DNA from: Bacteroidota bacterium
GTDB lineage: Bacteria > Bacteroidota > Bacteroidia > Chitinophagales > Saprospiraceae
Length of the DNA stretch: 64,000 nt
NCBI GenBank assembly: GCA_024743405.1
Contig: JANSWP010000006.1
Location: forward strand, 62,001 to 126,000
Reading direction: 5' to 3'
Shown here: positions 34,037 through 43,758 of the stretch, one piece after another
Position numbering within the stretch: position 1 is the first letter of the stretch
Layout: each line of letters starts with the position of its first letter
The notes under the pieces: generated by a model
Databases searched by the model: none
Told to the model about the DNA's origin: nothing
Seen by the model: the letters and a program-made list of their open reading frames with translations, nothing else
Made by a program: the position numbers and the translations under genes

Positions 34037-35701
34037 ATGTCAACGAAGGAAAATAATACAAAGCATATTGGCTCTTTTATTAAAGGTGAAAAAAAACCAA
34101 CTAACCACCCAAATGGAAAAAATTACCTTCTAACTATTGCAATTGATGATTATGAATATTGCCCTAAATTGCACAATGCGGTCAAAGATGCTAAAGATTT
34201 AATAAATGTTTTGACTTCTCGGTATCAATTTGAATCTGAAAATATTCTCACCTTAATCAATGAGAATGCTACCGAGGAAAATATTCTTCTTACTTTTAGA
34301 CAATTAGCTAGCTCTATCTCTCCAGCAGACAATTTGATTATCTTTTTTTCTGGACATGGTGAATACGATCCTATTTTTAAAGAAGGATATTGGGTGCCTG
34401 TGAATGCTAAACAGGGTGCTATTCAAGATTATGTATCTAATAGTAAAATCAAAATGGTTTTAAATGTCATTAAATCGAGACATACATTTTTGATTATTGA
34501 TTCGTGTTTCTCTGGAAGTCTTTTTATGCAATATCGAAGTACAGGTGTAGCTGAGAGATTGGAACGAGACCCGTCTCGTTGGGGGTTAACAGCTGGTCGA
34601 AATGAAATTGTAGCGGATGGAGAAGCTGGGAAAAATAGCCCTTTTGCAGATAGTTTGATCTATCATTTAAAACATAGCGAAAAATCTATTGGGGCAAGCG
34701 AACTATGTAATAAGGTGATTGAAGATGTCATCGCTAATGCCAACCAAACGCCTAGGGGAGAACCATTGAAAGTAGAAGGTCATCGAGGTGGGCAATTCTT
34801 TTTTCATTTAAAAGGAGCTATTACAAGTTCTTCAATTTCTGTACCGCAGGACCGTTCAAGTAGTGCCCCTTCTACACCTTTAAGCAAGGAGGAGAAGAAA
34901 TCTTATTTGCCTTATATCATAGGGTTTTTCGTATTGGTTTTTGCCGTCTTTGGGATTAATCAGTTTTCTAAAAACATGAAAGTACCTGTAGAAGTTAGGG
35001 AGCGGAGAGTGCCTATAGATTCAAAAAACAATACAACTTCGAAATTTGATATACCTGAAAAAAAAGAAGAGCTATCTAGGTCGGATCGAATTAAAGAAGC
35101 AACGAATAACCGAATACAAGATGAAACAATTACCAGAACAAGAGAAGTGACGCCTCAAAAAGAAGTTACTTCAGAGGTTGGTAAACCGAAATATGGAAAT
35201 ATTACTGACCGTCGAGATGGGCGAAAATATAGAACCATAAATCTTTTTGGAAAGGATTGGATGGCGGAGGATTTAAAATATGAAGTGACGGAAGGTTCGT
35301 GGTGTTATGATGATCAAAATAAATATTGTGAAAAATATGGTCGCTTTTATACCTGGGAGGCTAGCCAGAAAGCATGTCCACAAGGTTGGCGTCTTCCAAT
35401 GCAGATTGAATGGCAAAGAATGATTCAGAAATTGAGTAATGGAAGTCGAAGCAAGGGGTTTGACAAATTGATGCAGAACGGAGGAATCGGTATGGATATA
35501 TTACTTTCAGGTGAAAGAGGAACAGCTGATAATTATGCCAATCTGAACAAAGTATCTAAATATTGGACGGCTTCGGAGGCAAGTAGTTCTATGGCACATC
35601 AAGTAGTTTTCAATACGCTTTATTCAGGAGATAATAGGCTTTATTATATGAAGGGAGACAAAAGAAAAAACGCTGCACTTTGCCGTTGTATTAAAAAATA
35701 A
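34037..35701 (+). CDS. Caspase-domain (C14) membrane protein with C-terminal FISUMP domain
   Basis: The 554-residue protein has an N-terminal caspase-like domain (about 28-260) with catalytic His107 (FFSGHGEYD) and Cys157 (IIDSCFSGSLF), one transmembrane helix (about 291-308), a charged linker (315-385) and a C-terminal FISUMP (Fibrobacter succinogenes major paralogous) domain (385-554: DGRKYRTINLFGKDWMAEDL, ACPQGWRLPMQIEWQRM, KYWTASEA). FISUMP domains are usually outside the cell, so the protease is predicted in the cytoplasm and the FISUMP outside. By analogy with other orthocaspases it may cleave proteins on a signal. It has no obvious operon partner: the neighbours are a convergent DUF1684 gene and bshA. 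Confidence 0.85.
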   Translation: MSTKENNTKHIGSFIKGEKKPTNHPNGKNYLLTIAIDDYEYCPKLHNAVKDAKDLINVLTSRYQFESENILTLINENATEENILLTFRQLASSISPADNLIIFFSGHGEYDPIFKEGYWVPVNAKQGAIQDYVSNSKIKMVLNVIKSRHTFLIIDSCFSGSLFMQYRSTGVAERLERDPSRWGLTAGRNEIVADGEAGKNSPFADSLIYHLKHSEKSIGASELCNKVIEDVIANANQTPRGEPLKVEGHRGGQFFFHLKGAITSSSISVPQDRSSSAPSTPLSKEEKKSYLPYIIGFFVLVFAVFGINQFSKNMKVPVEVRERRVPIDSKNNTTSKFDIPEKKEELSRSDRIKEATNNRIQDETITRTREVTPQKEVTSEVGKPKYGNITDRRDGRKYRTINLFGKDWMAEDLKYEVTEGSWCYDDQNKYCEKYGRFYTWEASQKACPQGWRLPMQIEWQRMIQKLSNGSRSKGFDKLMQNGGIGMDILLSGERGTADNYANLNKVSKYWTASEASSSMAHQVVFNTLYSGDNRLYYMKGDKRKNAALCRCIKK

Positions 35702-35901
35702 CATTTTCAAAACAAGATCCTTTGAATCAAAAGTGTCAAAAAAATTAATTTTGTCCCAAGTAGCAGATCTTTAATTGATGGAGTTCAATTCAGTGCATAA
35801 AAAATATCATTTCACTTTTATAAAACATTTTGGTGAAATGAATGTATATCCTGAGAGAAATTGAACTAATAAGCTACCAAATTTAAACCTAGTACACAAT
35901 C

Positions 35902-37035
35902 ATGAGAATTGGAATAGTTTGTTACCCAACATATGGAGGTAGTGGTGTTTTGGCTACCGAATTGGGTCTTGGACTTGCTAAAAGAGGACATCAGGTTCAT
36001 TTTATTACCTATCGCCGTCCGGCACGATTGACTCATTTTCACGAAAATGTTTTTTATCACGAAGTTTCTGGAGAAGACTATCCATTGTTTGAATATCCAC
36101 CTTATGATACAGCTTTGGCGAGTAAATTAGTGGATGTAGTAAAGTTTGAAAAGTTAGAATTATTGCATGTACATTATGCAATTCCACATGCAACAGTGGC
36201 CTATTTGGCGAAGAAAATTTTATTACAACATGGGCAGTATTTACCAGTCGTTACCACACTTCATGGAACTGATATTACACTAGTTGGAAGCAATTCTACT
36301 TTTTCACCTGTGGTAGAGTTCTCAATTAATAAATCAGATGGCGTAACGGCGGTTTCGGAAAGTTTGAAAAAGCAAACCACCGATATCTTTAATATTGAAA
36401 ACGAAATAAAAGTCATATACAATTTCATTGATTTTGAACGATTTAGGAAAATCGATAAGGATCATTTTAAGAAGGCGATTGCGCCAAATGGAGAGCGAAT
36501 TCTAGCGCATGTTTCTAATTTTAGAAAGGTAAAGAGAGTAGAAGATGTTATTCAAATTTTCAAAAAAGTATATGAAAAGACACCATCAAAATTATTGTTA
36601 ATTGGTGATGGCCCTGAGCGGCATAATTTGGAAGAACTCTGTCGGAAAATTGGGCTTTGTCATGAAGTACGATTTTTAGGAAAACAGGACGCAGTGGAAG
36701 AATTGCTGGCGGTTTCTGACTTATTTATTATGCCTTCAGCAAGTGAGAGTTTTGGTCTAGCGGCGTTAGAGGCAATGGCCTGTGAAGTGCCTGTAATATC
36801 ATCAAATGCTGGTGGTTTGCCAGAAGTAAATATTCATGGGAAAACAGGTTTTATGAGTGATGTCGGAAATGTTGAAGAGATGGCACATTTTGCCAATGAA
36901 ATAATTGCAAATGAAGATACATTAAGAGCATTCCGTAAGAATGCTCTTGAGCATGCAAAAACCTTTGATATTTCTTATATTTTGCCTCAATATGAAGCCT
37001 ATTATGAGGAGATTTTAGAAACAGCTGTTTACTAA
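35902..37035 (+). CDS. bshA: N-acetyl-alpha-D-glucosaminyl L-malate synthase BshA
   Basis: The 377-residue GT4 glycosyltransferase has the BshA N-terminus (MRIGIVCYPTYGGSGVLATE), HVHYAIPHA and TLHGTDITLVGSN, and a C-terminal sugar-nucleotide motif ASESFGLAALEAMACEVPVI. BshA joins UDP-GlcNAc and L-malate in the first step of bacillithiol synthesis. BshB and BshC are not in the window. The EamA transporter gene follows 19 bases later, so the two may be co-transcribed. Confidence 0.92.
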   Translation: MRIGIVCYPTYGGSGVLATELGLGLAKRGHQVHFITYRRPARLTHFHENVFYHEVSGEDYPLFEYPPYDTALASKLVDVVKFEKLELLHVHYAIPHATVAYLAKKILLQHGQYLPVVTTLHGTDITLVGSNSTFSPVVEFSINKSDGVTAVSESLKKQTTDIFNIENEIKVIYNFIDFERFRKIDKDHFKKAIAPNGERILAHVSNFRKVKRVEDVIQIFKKVYEKTPSKLLLIGDGPERHNLEELCRKIGLCHEVRFLGKQDAVEELLAVSDLFIMPSASESFGLAALEAMACEVPVISSNAGGLPEVNIHGKTGFMSDVGNVEEMAHFANEIIANEDTLRAFRKNALEHAKTFDISYILPQYEAYYEEILETAVY

Positions 37036-37054
37036 AAATTTAAAAAATCCTTAC

Positions 37055-37945
37055 TTGTCTAAAAAAATAAAAGCTCACATTGCTTTATTTGCGGTTGCGT
37101 TGATCTATGGTGCTAACTATACTATTGCAAAAGATGTGATGAACAACGAATATGTGCAACCTTCGGCATTCATTCTTATGCGTGCTTGTTTTGCGGCACT
37201 TACATTTTCTCTTCTTCATTTTTTATTTGTCAAAGAAAAAGTTGAAAAACGTGATTTTAAAAGGCTATTAATTTGTGGCATAATAGGAGTTACCGCCAAT
37301 CAGCTATTGTTTTTTGAAGGGTTAAAACTGACTTCCCAAATCAATGCTGCCTTGATAATGACGACCATTCCCATAACGGTATTGGTGATGTCAGCGATTA
37401 TTCTAAAAGACAAAATTACGAGGAGTAAAATTTTTGGTATCGGACTGGGTATCGTTGGAGCTATTCTTTTGATCACTTATGGCAAAAATTTTGCATATAA
37501 TAAAAGTGGAATATTAGGTGACGTCCTAGTTTTTATGAATGCAGCTTGCTATGGAACTTATCTTGTCTTAGTTAAGTCCTTAATGGAAAAATATCACCCC
37601 ATTACTGTCGTTAAATGGGTTTTTACTTTCGGAGCTATTTTTGTCATACCATTTGGGTTTTCTAATTTTTTGCAAATTGAATGGAATACTTTTCCGACAT
37701 ATATCTGGATGGCGGTATTTTACGTTTTGATTTTTACGACGGTATTGACTTATTTATTAAATGCATTTGCGCTAAAAGAGGTCAATACTTCTGTGGTCAG
37801 TATTTACGTTTATTTGCAACCTCTTTTAGCGACGATTATCGCTGTAGTATTAGCTAAGGACATTTTGACAGTGGATAAAATTGGAGCTGGGCTACTTATT
37901 TTTATAGGGGTTTATTTTGTCAGTCGACGTGAAAAGGAAGGTTGA
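37055..37945 (+). CDS. EamA/DMT family transporter
   Basis: The 296-residue protein has ten hydrophobic helices in two EamA repeats: the first starts HIALFAVALIYGANYTIAKD, the second near GDVLVFMNAACYGTYLVLVK. The end shows the usual EVNTSVVSIYVYLQPLLATI. DMT transporters move amino acids or other metabolites across the inner membrane, substrate unknown. The start is a TTG at 37055; no ATG lies between it and the bshA stop. Whether it relates to bacillithiol is unclear. Confidence 0.88.
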   Translation: MSKKIKAHIALFAVALIYGANYTIAKDVMNNEYVQPSAFILMRACFAALTFSLLHFLFVKEKVEKRDFKRLLICGIIGVTANQLLFFEGLKLTSQINAALIMTTIPITVLVMSAIILKDKITRSKIFGIGLGIVGAILLITYGKNFAYNKSGILGDVLVFMNAACYGTYLVLVKSLMEKYHPITVVKWVFTFGAIFVIPFGFSNFLQIEWNTFPTYIWMAVFYVLIFTTVLTYLLNAFALKEVNTSVVSIYVYLQPLLATIIAVVLAKDILTVDKIGAGLLIFIGVYFVSRREKEG

Positions 37946-38248
37946 AAAACAAAATAATTTTATTATGATATTTTTTATATATATGAATTGGAAAACTGCC
38001 AAAAAAGGAATGAAAAATTCAAAATGTGCTTATTAACAGGCTAATGTGTATATTGAATTAAACAATACGAATATTTTCAAATAAATGATATTTTTAAATT
38101 ATTAAAAATTAATATTTTATACAAAAATGACCTTTCCCTAAAAAAAACCTACCGTTTCGTCATTTGTTAGCATTTTGGCGTGAAAATAATCTTTTGACAG
38201 CTTCAAATAGAAGTACCTTTATTAGAGTTTTTGTATTAAACAACAACT
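37946..38248. other. Intergenic region upstream of the TPR gene
   Basis: 303 bases, extremely AT-rich. TTTG (38193-38196) and TACCTTTA (38214-38221) form a weak promoter-like pair with a 17-base spacer, shorter than usual. Nothing else was recognised. Confidence 0.35.
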
Positions 38249-39658
38249 ATGAGTCAGAAAGATTTTAACAATAAGCAAGCTATCTTTGATCTAGTTTCTC
38301 GATTCGAAGATATGTGCCAGAATGGCAAAGTTTCTTTTCTTGATGAGCAATCTTATCATATGCTCATCAATTACTTCCAAGAGGAGTATCTGATTGATCG
38401 CGCCTTGGATGTAGTAGATTATGCTATTGCTCAGCATAATTTTTCCTCAGAATTTTATATTCGTAAGGCTGAATTGTTGATTGATTATCAACGTGAAGAA
38501 CTAGCTATGGGCGCGCTTGATAAAGCAGAGATATTGGCTCCGAATGAGTTGAAAATTCCTCTGATGCGTGCAGAAGCTTTGGCTTCTTTAGAACTTTACG
38601 ACGATGCATTACAAATATTGGAAGGGTTAAAACATTTTCAAGATACAGAAGATTTGAGTAAAGTATTCTTAACGGAATCTTTGGTTTATGAGGCGATGGA
38701 AGAATATCAGAGAATGTATTATGCTCTTCAAGCTTCATTGAAGGAGAATATAAAAAATAAAGAAGCCCTAGAACGGATGTGGATTTGTGTGGAATTATCC
38801 AAAAAATTCCGTGAAAGCATAAAATTGCATGAACACATTCTTAATGAAGATCCATACTCTTATTTAGCATGGTACAATTTGGGCGCTGCCAAGTCTTATT
38901 ATGGACATTATGAAGAGGCGATTGAAGCCTATGAATATGCCTTCTTAATAAATGATAATTTTGAATTAGCGTATAAAGATTGTGCAGAGATTTGCTTTGA
39001 AATTCAGAATTATCATAAAGCATTGAGTTGTTATCAGGAGGTTTTGGAACACTTTGAGCCTGATTATTATCTGTTCCAAAGAATTGGTCAGTGTTATCAA
39101 AAACTATCTAGTTTCGCTATTGCGAAAACATTTTTTGAAAAGGCGGCACAATTAGATCCATTCAATGATGAAGTTTTCTTCCATTTGGGAGAGTGCTATT
39201 ATAAAGAAGAAAATTGGGCAAAAGCGATTCGTTATTTTAAGCATGCCATTCGAATTGAGGACAAAAGAGAAGAATACTTCTCTTCTTTAGCAGATGCTTA
39301 TTTTCATTTAGGTAATTATGATAAAGCAGGTCCACTCTATCGAGAAGCAACCGAAATCGCACCTGAACAAAGCGGATATTGGATAAAATATGCACGATTT
39401 TTAGTGCAAATGAATATGGTCGAGCAAGCTTTGGAGGTTATTGATGAAGGAGAAGAATATACTGGTGATACCAATTTAATGTACTATAGAATTGGTTGCT
39501 TATTTCTCTTAAATAAACGCCAAGATGCATTCATGCTCTTGAGTAATGCTTTGGACGAAGACTTTTATCAACACAATTCTTTGTTTGATATCTTGCCTGT
39601 TTTGCAGGAGGATACTGAAGTCCAAGCCATTATTGCTACTTATCAACCTTTACATTAA
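38249..39658 (+). CDS. Tetratricopeptide repeat protein
   Basis: The 469-residue soluble protein consists almost entirely of TPR units of 34 residues, clearest at YLAWYNLGAAKSYYGHYEEA, YLFQRIGQCYQKLSSFAIAK, EVFFHLGECYYKEENWAKAI and EEYFSSLADAYFHLGNYDKA. There is no signal peptide or membrane helix, so it should be cytoplasmic and act as a scaffold. The partner is unknown. A strong terminator follows. It is monocistronic. Confidence 0.88.
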   Translation: MSQKDFNNKQAIFDLVSRFEDMCQNGKVSFLDEQSYHMLINYFQEEYLIDRALDVVDYAIAQHNFSSEFYIRKAELLIDYQREELAMGALDKAEILAPNELKIPLMRAEALASLELYDDALQILEGLKHFQDTEDLSKVFLTESLVYEAMEEYQRMYYALQASLKENIKNKEALERMWICVELSKKFRESIKLHEHILNEDPYSYLAWYNLGAAKSYYGHYEEAIEAYEYAFLINDNFELAYKDCAEICFEIQNYHKALSCYQEVLEHFEPDYYLFQRIGQCYQKLSSFAIAKTFFEKAAQLDPFNDEVFFHLGECYYKEENWAKAIRYFKHAIRIEDKREEYFSSLADAYFHLGNYDKAGPLYREATEIAPEQSGYWIKYARFLVQMNMVEQALEVIDEGEEYTGDTNLMYYRIGCLFLLNKRQDAFMLLSNALDEDFYQHNSLFDILPVLQEDTEVQAIIATYQPLH

Positions 39659-39714
39659 AAGCATTTAACCTTTATAAAACGTTTTTTATTCTAACTTACT
39701 GATACTAAATCTTT

Positions 39715-39750
39715 AGCTCTATCTGCTCTCGTAGTAGATAGAGCTTTTTT
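39715..39750 (+). terminator. Terminator after the TPR gene
   Basis: AGCTCTATCT (39715-39724) pairs perfectly with AGATAGAGCT (39736-39745), followed by five T. The minus-strand side lacks a T-run, so it mainly serves the TPR gene. Confidence 0.88.
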
Positions 39751-39754
39751 CATT

Positions 39755-41077
39755 TTATACTTTAGGTTCCCATCCTTTTTCATATTCTCGCTTCCACATT
39801 TTCATAGCTTTTTTGTCTTTCAAAATCTTCCCAGTTGTAGAGTCAATCTTTAAGGTTCGATTGAGTTTTTGTGAAATATTACCCAAATGACACATCAATG
39901 TACTTTTATGAGCCTCTAAGACTGGTGAGTTTAAAGCGACTCCTATTCTTACAGAATCCACAAAATTATCCATATGGTAAGCATCTAGTGCACCAAGACC
40001 CACGGTATTTGTTGTTTCAGAATAGGTCTTTTCATCCACTTGTTTCACCAATTTTCCTCCTTTGTCTTTAACGATATAGGTATTTCGATCTAGCAAGATC
40101 GTACCATTAGTACCATGAATTGTTGCTCCTCGCCCTCGATTATGAAATGGAGAACCATTGCAGGATCTTCCTTCCCAAGTAATCATTTTACCTCCGTTAA
40201 ACTCAAAATTCGCAACTTGAGTATCATAAAATTGCCAGTCATCTTGGAAATGATAACGACCACCAGCTGAAGTGACCTTTGTTGGGTAGTCAACACCCAA
40301 TGCCCATCTGCATATGTCCATTTCGTGTAGCCCATTATTGTTGATTTCGCCTGTTCCCCAATTCCAGAACCAATGCCAATTATAATGAACCCAATTGTCT
40401 TTATACGTTTTTCGTGGCGCAGGTCCTTGCCACAAGTCCCAGTCTAATTCAGTTGGTACAGGTGCTGTTTTACCAACTCCGATTGTTCCCCTTGTATTAG
40501 CATACCAAGCTTTGCCATAATATACTTCTCCAATAATACCATCCTGAATATCTTGAATGGCTTGGATAGAGGTGGGTGCAGATCGTTGTTGATTTCCGAT
40601 TTGTAAGACTTTGCCTGTTTTTTTTGAGGAGGTAATTAACCATTCTCCTTCCTGAGGATTATGTGAACATGGTTTTTCCAAATAAACGTGCTTTCCTGCG
40701 TTCATTGACATAATTGCCATAGGTGCATGCCAATGATCAGGCGCTGCGATCGAAACCGCATCGATATCTTTATTTTCTAATAGTTTTCGAATATCAATAT
40801 AGGTCATGACTTCTCCAACACCACATTTTTCTAGCGTTTTATGACTTTTTTCAAATGTTCGAGTATCCACATCACAAAAAGCAGTGACCGTCGAATTTTT
40901 TCCTAATGCGGCGGCAATTAAATGTCCTTGCCCTCGACCATTCAATCCTGCCACTCCAATATTTAGCCTTTCATTAGATCCTAAAATTCGCGCATAGCTA
41001 CTCGCTGAAACTGCCATTGCTGTTAAACCAATAGATGATTTTTTTACAAAATTTCGTCTTGTAATATTGTTTTTCAT
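39755..41077 (-). CDS. Gfo/Idh/MocA family oxidoreductase, Tat-exported
   Basis: The 440-residue protein starts with a twin-arginine signal (NITRRNFVKKSSIGLTAMAVS). Next comes a Rossmann domain (LNIGVAGLNGRGQGHLIAAA, with EKPCSHNP containing the conserved Lys) and a C-terminal alpha/beta domain with GTGEINNNGLHEMDICRWAL. These enzymes oxidise or reduce sugars using a tightly bound NAD(P). It lies 60 bases downstream of a DUF1080 gene on the same strand. DUF1080 proteins include 3-keto-glycoside hydrolases, so a role in periplasmic 3-keto-sugar metabolism is a reasonable inference. Confidence 0.9.
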   Translation of the reverse strand: MKNNITRRNFVKKSSIGLTAMAVSASSYARILGSNERLNIGVAGLNGRGQGHLIAAALGKNSTVTAFCDVDTRTFEKSHKTLEKCGVGEVMTYIDIRKLLENKDIDAVSIAAPDHWHAPMAIMSMNAGKHVYLEKPCSHNPQEGEWLITSSKKTGKVLQIGNQQRSAPTSIQAIQDIQDGIIGEVYYGKAWYANTRGTIGVGKTAPVPTELDWDLWQGPAPRKTYKDNWVHYNWHWFWNWGTGEINNNGLHEMDICRWALGVDYPTKVTSAGGRYHFQDDWQFYDTQVANFEFNGGKMITWEGRSCNGSPFHNRGRGATIHGTNGTILLDRNTYIVKDKGGKLVKQVDEKTYSETTNTVGLGALDAYHMDNFVDSVRIGVALNSPVLEAHKSTLMCHLGNISQKLNRTLKIDSTTGKILKDKKAMKMWKREYEKGWEPKV

Positions 41078-41137
41078 GATTGGAGAATTTAATTCGGTTT
41101 TAAGTCAATAAAATTAATGCTCGTTATGAATGAGTTC

Positions 41138-42508
41138 TCAAAACTCACGAATTTTGATACTTCGAAAATGTACCGTATCGCCATGATCTTGCAGTAAAAT
41201 ATGCCCTTTTGCCCATTGTCCGAATTCTGGCCAAACTTTATATTTACTATAAGCTACTAATGCTTTAAACATTTGAGACCATCGGTCATATGCTACTGTT
41301 TTTTCGCCGTTGAGCCAATGTTCTACTTTTCCATTACGAGAAACAATTCGCGCTTTGTTCCATGCTCCAACACCTTTAAATTGCTTCCCACGGCCTGGAA
41401 TAGAAAGATTTTCAGCTTTAATTAAATCATATAAGGAGGCAACCGTCCGATTACTATTCACGCCTTGTTTTGCATCTGGATGATTTTGGTCATCCAAGAT
41501 CTGGAATTCACAACCGATTGCCGAACCTACCTGCTTATTTAGTTCAGGGTCGACAAAATATTTAATACCACTATTTGCTCCTTTGGTGATGTTAAATTCT
41601 AATTCTAATTCAAAATCACTGAATTGTTCTTCCGTAATAATATCCCCGGGTCCAGTTGCCTCTGCTCCATCTGTAGCTAGGATGGTGAGCACACCGTCTT
41701 TGATTTCCCAACCTGATTCAGGAAAATTATTTGACTTAGCACTACGCCAACCATTAGTTGTTTTTCCATCCCAAAGTAATCGCCAACCTTTTCTTTTTTC
41801 ATATTGAGTTAGTTGGTTTACTAAAAAACTCAATTGAGGAACTTCAGGATCCTCTTTCCATGTATGGTTGTCAAAGTCAGATTCCAAAATCCGAAGATTT
41901 TTCCATCGTATCTCCTTATTGGCGTGTTCAGGATTGCCAATTCCATGCACTTGCAACCCAATAAAACCAGAGGCTGTCATATCATCTACTAGATTAGTAC
42001 ACTGAACACCATTCAACCAAACTTTCAGTGTATTTCCAATGGCTTCAATATGAAATTTATTCCATTTTCCATTTTGAAAAGCGGCTCTTGCCTTTGGATT
42101 TCTTGAAAGAGGGTACATCCACCCACGCCTACTTTCATCATAAATACCCCCACTAAAAGCACGAGGACTTGGATCTAATTCTACCTGATAGCCGTGTACT
42201 CGTCCATTAGAATATTCAGGAAGACTATTACTTCGAATTTGGACACCAGAATTCATAACTGGATCCACGAAGACTTCATATTCTAAAATGAAATCACTAT
42301 AGTGTTTTTTGGTTGTCAAGAAACTGTTGGGAGTGTTTGATTTACTGATGCCGACAATACAATCGGCTTCAATTTTATATTCGGCTTTACCACCTAATTG
42401 TTGCCAATCATCTAAGTCTTTGCCATTGAATAAATCAACCCAATTGGTGTGCTGAGAAAAAGTAATTTGGGAAAAGAGACAAAAAATGATGAGCCATGAA
42501 TATTTCAT
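41138..42508 (-). CDS. Double-DUF1080 (3-keto-disaccharide hydrolase-like) secreted protein
   Basis: The 456-residue protein has a signal peptide (about 1-19) and two DUF1080 domains: residues about 22-210 (WVDLFNGKDLDDWQQLGGKA ... FILEYEVFVDPVMNSGVQIR) and 240-456 (RLLWDGKTTNGWRSAKSNNF ... ELEFNITKGANSGIKYFVDP). DUF1080 is a jelly-roll fold related to concanavalin-type lectins and glucanases; some members hydrolyse 3-keto-glycosides. Two domains in one chain suggest duplication. It is the first gene of a two-gene operon with the Gfo/Idh oxidoreductase. The substrate is unknown. Confidence 0.88.
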   Translation of the reverse strand: MKYSWLIIFCLFSQITFSQHTNWVDLFNGKDLDDWQQLGGKAEYKIEADCIVGISKSNTPNSFLTTKKHYSDFILEYEVFVDPVMNSGVQIRSNSLPEYSNGRVHGYQVELDPSPRAFSGGIYDESRRGWMYPLSRNPKARAAFQNGKWNKFHIEAIGNTLKVWLNGVQCTNLVDDMTASGFIGLQVHGIGNPEHANKEIRWKNLRILESDFDNHTWKEDPEVPQLSFLVNQLTQYEKRKGWRLLWDGKTTNGWRSAKSNNFPESGWEIKDGVLTILATDGAEATGPGDIITEEQFSDFELELEFNITKGANSGIKYFVDPELNKQVGSAIGCEFQILDDQNHPDAKQGVNSNRTVASLYDLIKAENLSIPGRGKQFKGVGAWNKARIVSRNGKVEHWLNGEKTVAYDRWSQMFKALVAYSKYKVWPEFGQWAKGHILLQDHGDTVHFRSIKIREF

Positions 42509-42608
42509 AAATCTAAAATGATAGTTTAAAAGAATTAGAGTGTAAAATAAAATTTTGTGAGAGAAATAGTATTATAAATCAAGGGAAGCAGTATAATTTA
42601 TTCAAAAA

Positions 42609-42637
42609 AAAGCGGCTAATCCTGTATTAGCCGCTTT
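42609..42637 (-). terminator. Terminator of the zinc metallopeptidase gene
   Basis: AAAGCGGCTAAT (42609-42620) and ATTAGCCGCTTT (42626-42637) form a perfect 12-bp stem, with a T-run following on the minus strand. Next to it is another inverted repeat, AAGTACCAAGA (42640-42650) with TCTTGGTACTT (42683-42693). Confidence 0.85.
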
Positions 42638-42728
42638 GCAAGTACCAAGATGGAATTATGTATATCTAAAATTTCAGAATTGTCTTGGTACTTATAAGAC
42701 TTTATTCTGAAAGTATTTATAAGAAAGA

Positions 42729-43586
42729 TTACAAATTAGTTGCTGCGAAGGTATCTCCCTCATTCAAATTTCCGGACTTCACACCTTTCGTAAACCATCG
42801 CATTCTTTGTTCAGAAGTACCATGTGTAAAAGAATCAGGAACGACGTATCCGCGCGTTTCCATTTGAATTCGATCGTCACCAATTGCATGAGCAGCATTC
42901 AATGCTTCCTCTATATCCCCTTCTTCTAAAATATTATTCATCCGGTGCGCATGATGCGCCCAAACTCCAGCGAGAAAATCAGCTTGTAACTCTAATCGAA
43001 CCGATAAATCATTATATGCTGTTTTGCTAACGCGACCTCTTTGGCTATCGACTTGACGTGTGATACCTAATAAATATTGAACATGATGAGCAACCTCATG
43101 AGCTACAACATAAGCCATTGCAAAATCTCCTGGAGCTTTGAAACGCTCTTTTAGTTGACGATAAAAACTTAAGTCAATATATAATTTTCGATCACCAGGA
43201 CAGTAAAAGGGACCAGTAGCTGCACTTGCATATCCGCAAGCAGAAGTTGTTTTTCCATCAAATAATACGAGTGTAGGTTCTTGATATTTCCGTCCTAGCT
43301 GTTCGCGAAATAGTTTATTCCAAACCTCTTCGGTTTCTGCTAAAACCACCGAAACAAATTGACCAAGTTCGTCGCTGTCACCACCTGTTGTTGTTTGAGT
43401 TTGTTGAGTTTGAGCTTGCCCTCCTCCGCCAAATTGTTGGAGCATTTGAGCGGGATTTTCACCCATTAAAAGAGCGATTATGATAATAACAATGGAACCG
43501 AGACCTAAGCCTGTTCCCACTTTTTTGGCTCGACCACTTCGGCGGTCTTCAACATTTTGGCTTCCTTTTCTGCCTTGCCAACGCAT
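42729..43586 (-). CDS. YpfJ-type neutral zinc metallopeptidase
   Basis: From the ATG at 43584-43586 the protein has 285 residues: the typical start MRWQGRKGSQNVEDRRSG, a membrane helix (about 24-41), a Gln/Gly/Thr-rich linker, and a metallopeptidase domain with the zinc motif VVAHEVAHHVQ (His163, His167) and CGYASAATGPFYCPGDRKLY. An upstream start would add 11 non-conserved residues. YpfJ/zincin-like proteins are anchored to the inner membrane with the catalytic domain outside. Substrate unknown. It is a single gene. Confidence 0.9.
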   Translation of the reverse strand: MRWQGRKGSQNVEDRRSGRAKKVGTGLGLGSIVIIIIALLMGENPAQMLQQFGGGGQAQTQQTQTTTGGDSDELGQFVSVVLAETEEVWNKLFREQLGRKYQEPTLVLFDGKTTSACGYASAATGPFYCPGDRKLYIDLSFYRQLKERFKAPGDFAMAYVVAHEVAHHVQYLLGITRQVDSQRGRVSKTAYNDLSVRLELQADFLAGVWAHHAHRMNNILEEGDIEEALNAAHAIGDDRIQMETRGYVVPDSFTHGTSEQRMRWFTKGVKSGNLNEGDTFAATNL

Positions 43587-43758
43587 ATTAATATTTTTTG
43601 TGTAGAAAAAAATTGTCAATCAAAAGTATTACTTTTTGCGTAATCCTTTTATTCAAATAAATAATTTTCCATTTGACGTAGAAAATAATAGAAGAGTAAC
43701 CTTTTCGTTTTCAAATTAGTCTTTTGAAAAAGCTGTTCATTTAATAATTTTCAAACCT

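Noticed and set aside
35190-35701. FISUMP domain as a target of a diversity-generating retroelement
   Set aside because: FISUMP domains have lectin-like folds like some retroelement targets, but no reverse transcriptase or template repeat is present in the window.
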